A stretch of DNA of 5,933 nt from JBBSIG01 sp038232215 (GTDB taxonomy: Bacteria > Actinomycetota > Thermoleophilia > Gaiellales > Gaiellaceae), in NCBI GenBank assembly GCA_038232215.1, contig JBBSIG010000162.1, positions 1 to 5,933 of the forward strand, read 5' to 3'. The notes under the pieces are model-generated. The model was not told the origin of the DNA, made no database searches, and saw nothing but the letters and a program-made list of their open reading frames with translations. A program made the translations under genes and the position numbers. Position 1 is the first letter of the stretch. Each line of letters opens with the position of its first letter. Shown one piece after another: positions 4,117 through 5,933 of this stretch.

Positions 4117-5933
4117 CGGCGGCTCGGTCAGGAGCGCGCGGAAGAGCGTCGACTCGAGCAGGTGCCGCCTGCCCCCCGCCTCCGAGAACTCGAGCTCCTC
4201 GAAGATGGCCGCGGCCCGCTGGTCGCGCTCGGCCTCGTCTCGTCGCCACTCCTCGACGAGCCACCGTCTGAGCTCCTCGAAGCGCTCCTCGCCGTCGAAC
4301 ACGCGGCGGACGACGAGCTGCGGAGCGACGGTGCCGTTCCAGCGGTTCTCCTGCGGCGAGAACGCGACGTCGTAGGTGCCCGGGCGCCGCAGCCGGTCGA
4401 GCTGACCGGCCTGACCGAAGGCGATCCCGCTTCCCCCGTCGGCTCCGTCCTGGCCGATGCGGAACCGAAGGTGCTTTCCGTCGCCGACCGTGACGAGGTC
4501 GCTCAGGCGACAGCCGGGGGCCAGAAGGGTCACCTCCGGATTGCCGAGCCCGAACGGGGCCAACCGCTCCAGCTCCGAGCAGAGCTCGAGGGTCAGCTTC
4601 GTTCCGCGCGGGAGCACGGCGTCGACGCGCGTGGACGGGATCAGCTCGTCCTCGTCGACGGCGCCGGCCGCGTGCAGCGCGAACGCCTCCGCGAAGTCGT
4701 CCACCCGCTCGGGGCGAATGGAGAGCCCGGCTGCCGCCCGGTGTCCGCCGAAGCGCTCGAGGTAGGGAGCGCAGGCCCCGAGCGCGGCGTGCAGGTCGAA
4801 AGACGGGATCGAGCGTCCCGACCCCTTCCACTCCCCGGCGGCTCCGGCGATCAGCACCACCGGCCGGTGGAAGCGCTCGACCAGGCGCGAGGCGACGATC
4901 CCGATCACGCCCTCGTGCCAGTCCTCGCCCGCGAGCACGTACCCGCGGCGCCGCCGGCGGGCCTCGGGCCAGGACTCGACCTGCTCCAGCGCGGCCCGCA
5001 CGATCCGTCCCTCCACCGCCTGGCGCTCGCGATTGAGCTCCTCGAGCCTGGCCGCGTGGCCCCGCGCCGTCTCGCCGTCCTCGGTCAGGAGCAGCTCGAG
5101 CGCGATACCCGGATGGCCGAGACGGCCGGCGGCGTTGATCCGCGGGCCGAGCCGGAACGCGACCGCCCCCGTGTCGACAGCGGCCGCGTCGACGCCGCTC
5201 ACGCGCATCAGCGCGCGCAGACCGGGCTTCTGGGTGCGGGCGAGCCCGCGCAGGCCCGCGATCGCGAGCGAGCGGTTCTCGTCGAGCAGGGGGACGACGT
5301 CGGCGAGCGTCGCCAGGGCGACCAGGTCGAGGTCGGCGTCAGCGGCGCGCGGGTCGGCGCCGGCGGCCTGGGCGAGCGCTGCGGCGAGCTTGTAGGCAAC
5401 ACCCGCCGCGCAGAGGTCCTCGCACGGATACCGGCACACCGCGGGATGCACGATCGGGGCGTCGGGAAGGACCCCGTCAGCGCGGGGCGAGTGATGATCG
5501 GTCACCACAACGTCCATCCCCGCGCGCCGGGCGCCCGCGACCTCGTCCACGGCGGTGATGCCGCAATCGACGGTGACGAGCAGGCGCGTGCCGCGTGCGG
5601 CCAGGCGGTCTACGGTCGCCGTGGAGAGCCCGTAGCCGTCCTCGCGGCGGCCGGGCAGGAACCAGTCGACGTCCGCACCGAGCTCGCGGAGCGCGCGCAC
5701 GAGGATCGCCGTGGAGCAGACGCCGTCGACATCGTAGTCACCGTGCACGGTGATCCGCGAGCGCGCGGACACGTGGCGCAGGATGATCCCTGTCGCCACG
5801 TCGATCCCGGCGAATGCGCCCGGAGGATGAGCCTCGTCGGCGCGCAGCCAGGTCGCCGCCTCGGCCGGATCGCGCAACCCCCGCCGCACGAGCACCTGGG
5901 CGAGCGTGTGGCTCACGCCGAGCTGCTCCTCGA
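4099..5933 (-). CDS. recJ: Single-stranded-DNA-specific 5'-3' exonuclease RecJ (N-terminus beyond window)
   Basis: RecJ degrades single-stranded DNA 5' to 3' in recombinational repair, mismatch repair and fork processing, using two metal ions. Counting from the GTG at 5916: DHH motif I HGDYDVDG (58-65), GYGL (94-97), VDCG (116-119), the DHH triad at 140-142 (VVTDHHSP) and LATLADVVPL (201-210, D206) form the catalytic DHH domain. GPRINAAGRLG (257-267) follows, then the DHHA1 domain with GSGRSIPSFDLHAAL (365-379) and GGHRAAAGL (390-398), and a C-terminal OB-like domain of about 420-520. A charged helical tail (about 530-600) ends the protein. All core metal-binding motifs seem intact. The frame remains open from 5916 to the window edge, encoding EEQLG directly before VSHTLAQVLVRRG. 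In RecJ proteins a Leu-Gly-(I/V) segment commonly leads into this helix, so the real start is probably upstream, outside the window. recJ is co-directional with rel but separated from it by 381 bp. Confidence 0.95.
   Translation of the reverse strand, partial: EEQLGVSHTLAQVLVRRGLRDPAEAATWLRADEAHPPGAFAGIDVATGIILRHVSARSRITVHGDYDVDGVCSTAILVRALRELGADVDWFLPGRREDGYGLSTATVDRLAARGTRLLVTVDCGITAVDEVAGARRAGMDVVVTDHHSPRADGVLPDAPIVHPAVCRYPCEDLCAAGVAYKLAAALAQAAGADPRAADADLDLVALATLADVVPLLDENRSLAIAGLRGLARTQKPGLRALMRVSGVDAAAVDTGAVAFRLGPRINAAGRLGHPGIALELLLTEDGETARGHAARLEELNRERQAVEGRIVRAALEQVESWPEARRRRRGYVLAGEDWHEGVIGIVASRLVERFHRPVVLIAGAAGEWKGSGRSIPSFDLHAALGACAPYLERFGGHRAAAGLSIRPERVDDFAEAFALHAAGAVDEDELIPSTRVDAVLPRGTKLTLELCSELERLAPFGLGNPEVTLLAPGCRLSDLVTVGDGKHLRFRIGQDGADGGSGIAFGQAGQLDRLRRPGTYDVAFSPQENRWNGTVAPQLVVRRVFDGEERFEELRRWLVEEWRRDEAERDQRAAAIFEELEFSEAGGRRHLLESTLFRALLTEPPLAQAA

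Overview
This is a GC-rich window, well above 60% by eye, with strong G/C preference at third codon positions and frequent GTG starts. It looks like chromosomal DNA of a high-GC actinobacterium. The secDF/recJ/rel type of neighbourhood and a compact GAF protein beside a hotdog thioesterase would fit a deep lineage such as Thermoleophilia. That placement is inference, because no rRNA or other marker gene is present.

Left part (2-1472, + strand): three genes in a tight run. First comes the C-terminal half of a phosphomannomutase/phosphoglucomutase (manB-like, cut by the window edge). Next is a YbgC/4-hydroxybenzoyl-CoA thioesterase-family hotdog protein. Last is a 116-residue, shortened GAF-like protein. 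Both junctions are 4-bp GTGA overlaps, so the genes are probably co-transcribed and translationally coupled. The run ends 34 bp from the convergent rel gene.

Middle part (1507-3717, - strand): a complete bifunctional (p)ppGpp synthetase/hydrolase (Rel). All HD hydrolase and synthetase residues I could check are present, as are the RFKD signature and the TGS, zinc-finger-like and ACT regulatory domains. A -10-like TACACT lies 6 nt before the ATG with no Shine-Dalgarno, which suggests a leaderless transcript.

Intergenic part (3718-4098, 381 bp): the most unusual stretch. It holds a MITE-like element of about 159 bp (3778-3936). The element has 17-bp terminal inverted repeats (16/17 identical), a perfect 12+12 bp palindrome exactly at its centre, outward-facing hairpins near both ends and a 6-bp direct repeat (CTCAAG) on either side. 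Between it and recJ, about 155 bp carry only a doubtful small + strand ORF.

Right part (4099-5933, - strand): recJ, the single-strand-specific 5'-3' exonuclease, complete at its C-terminus. Its reading frame stays open to the window edge, so its true start is probably outside. recJ and rel lie in the same direction, as in the recJ-apt-rel arrangement of many bacteria. Here apt is missing and the repeat element sits in the gap.

No wholly new multi-gene system is evident. The candidate novelty is the palindromic element and what it does between recJ and rel.
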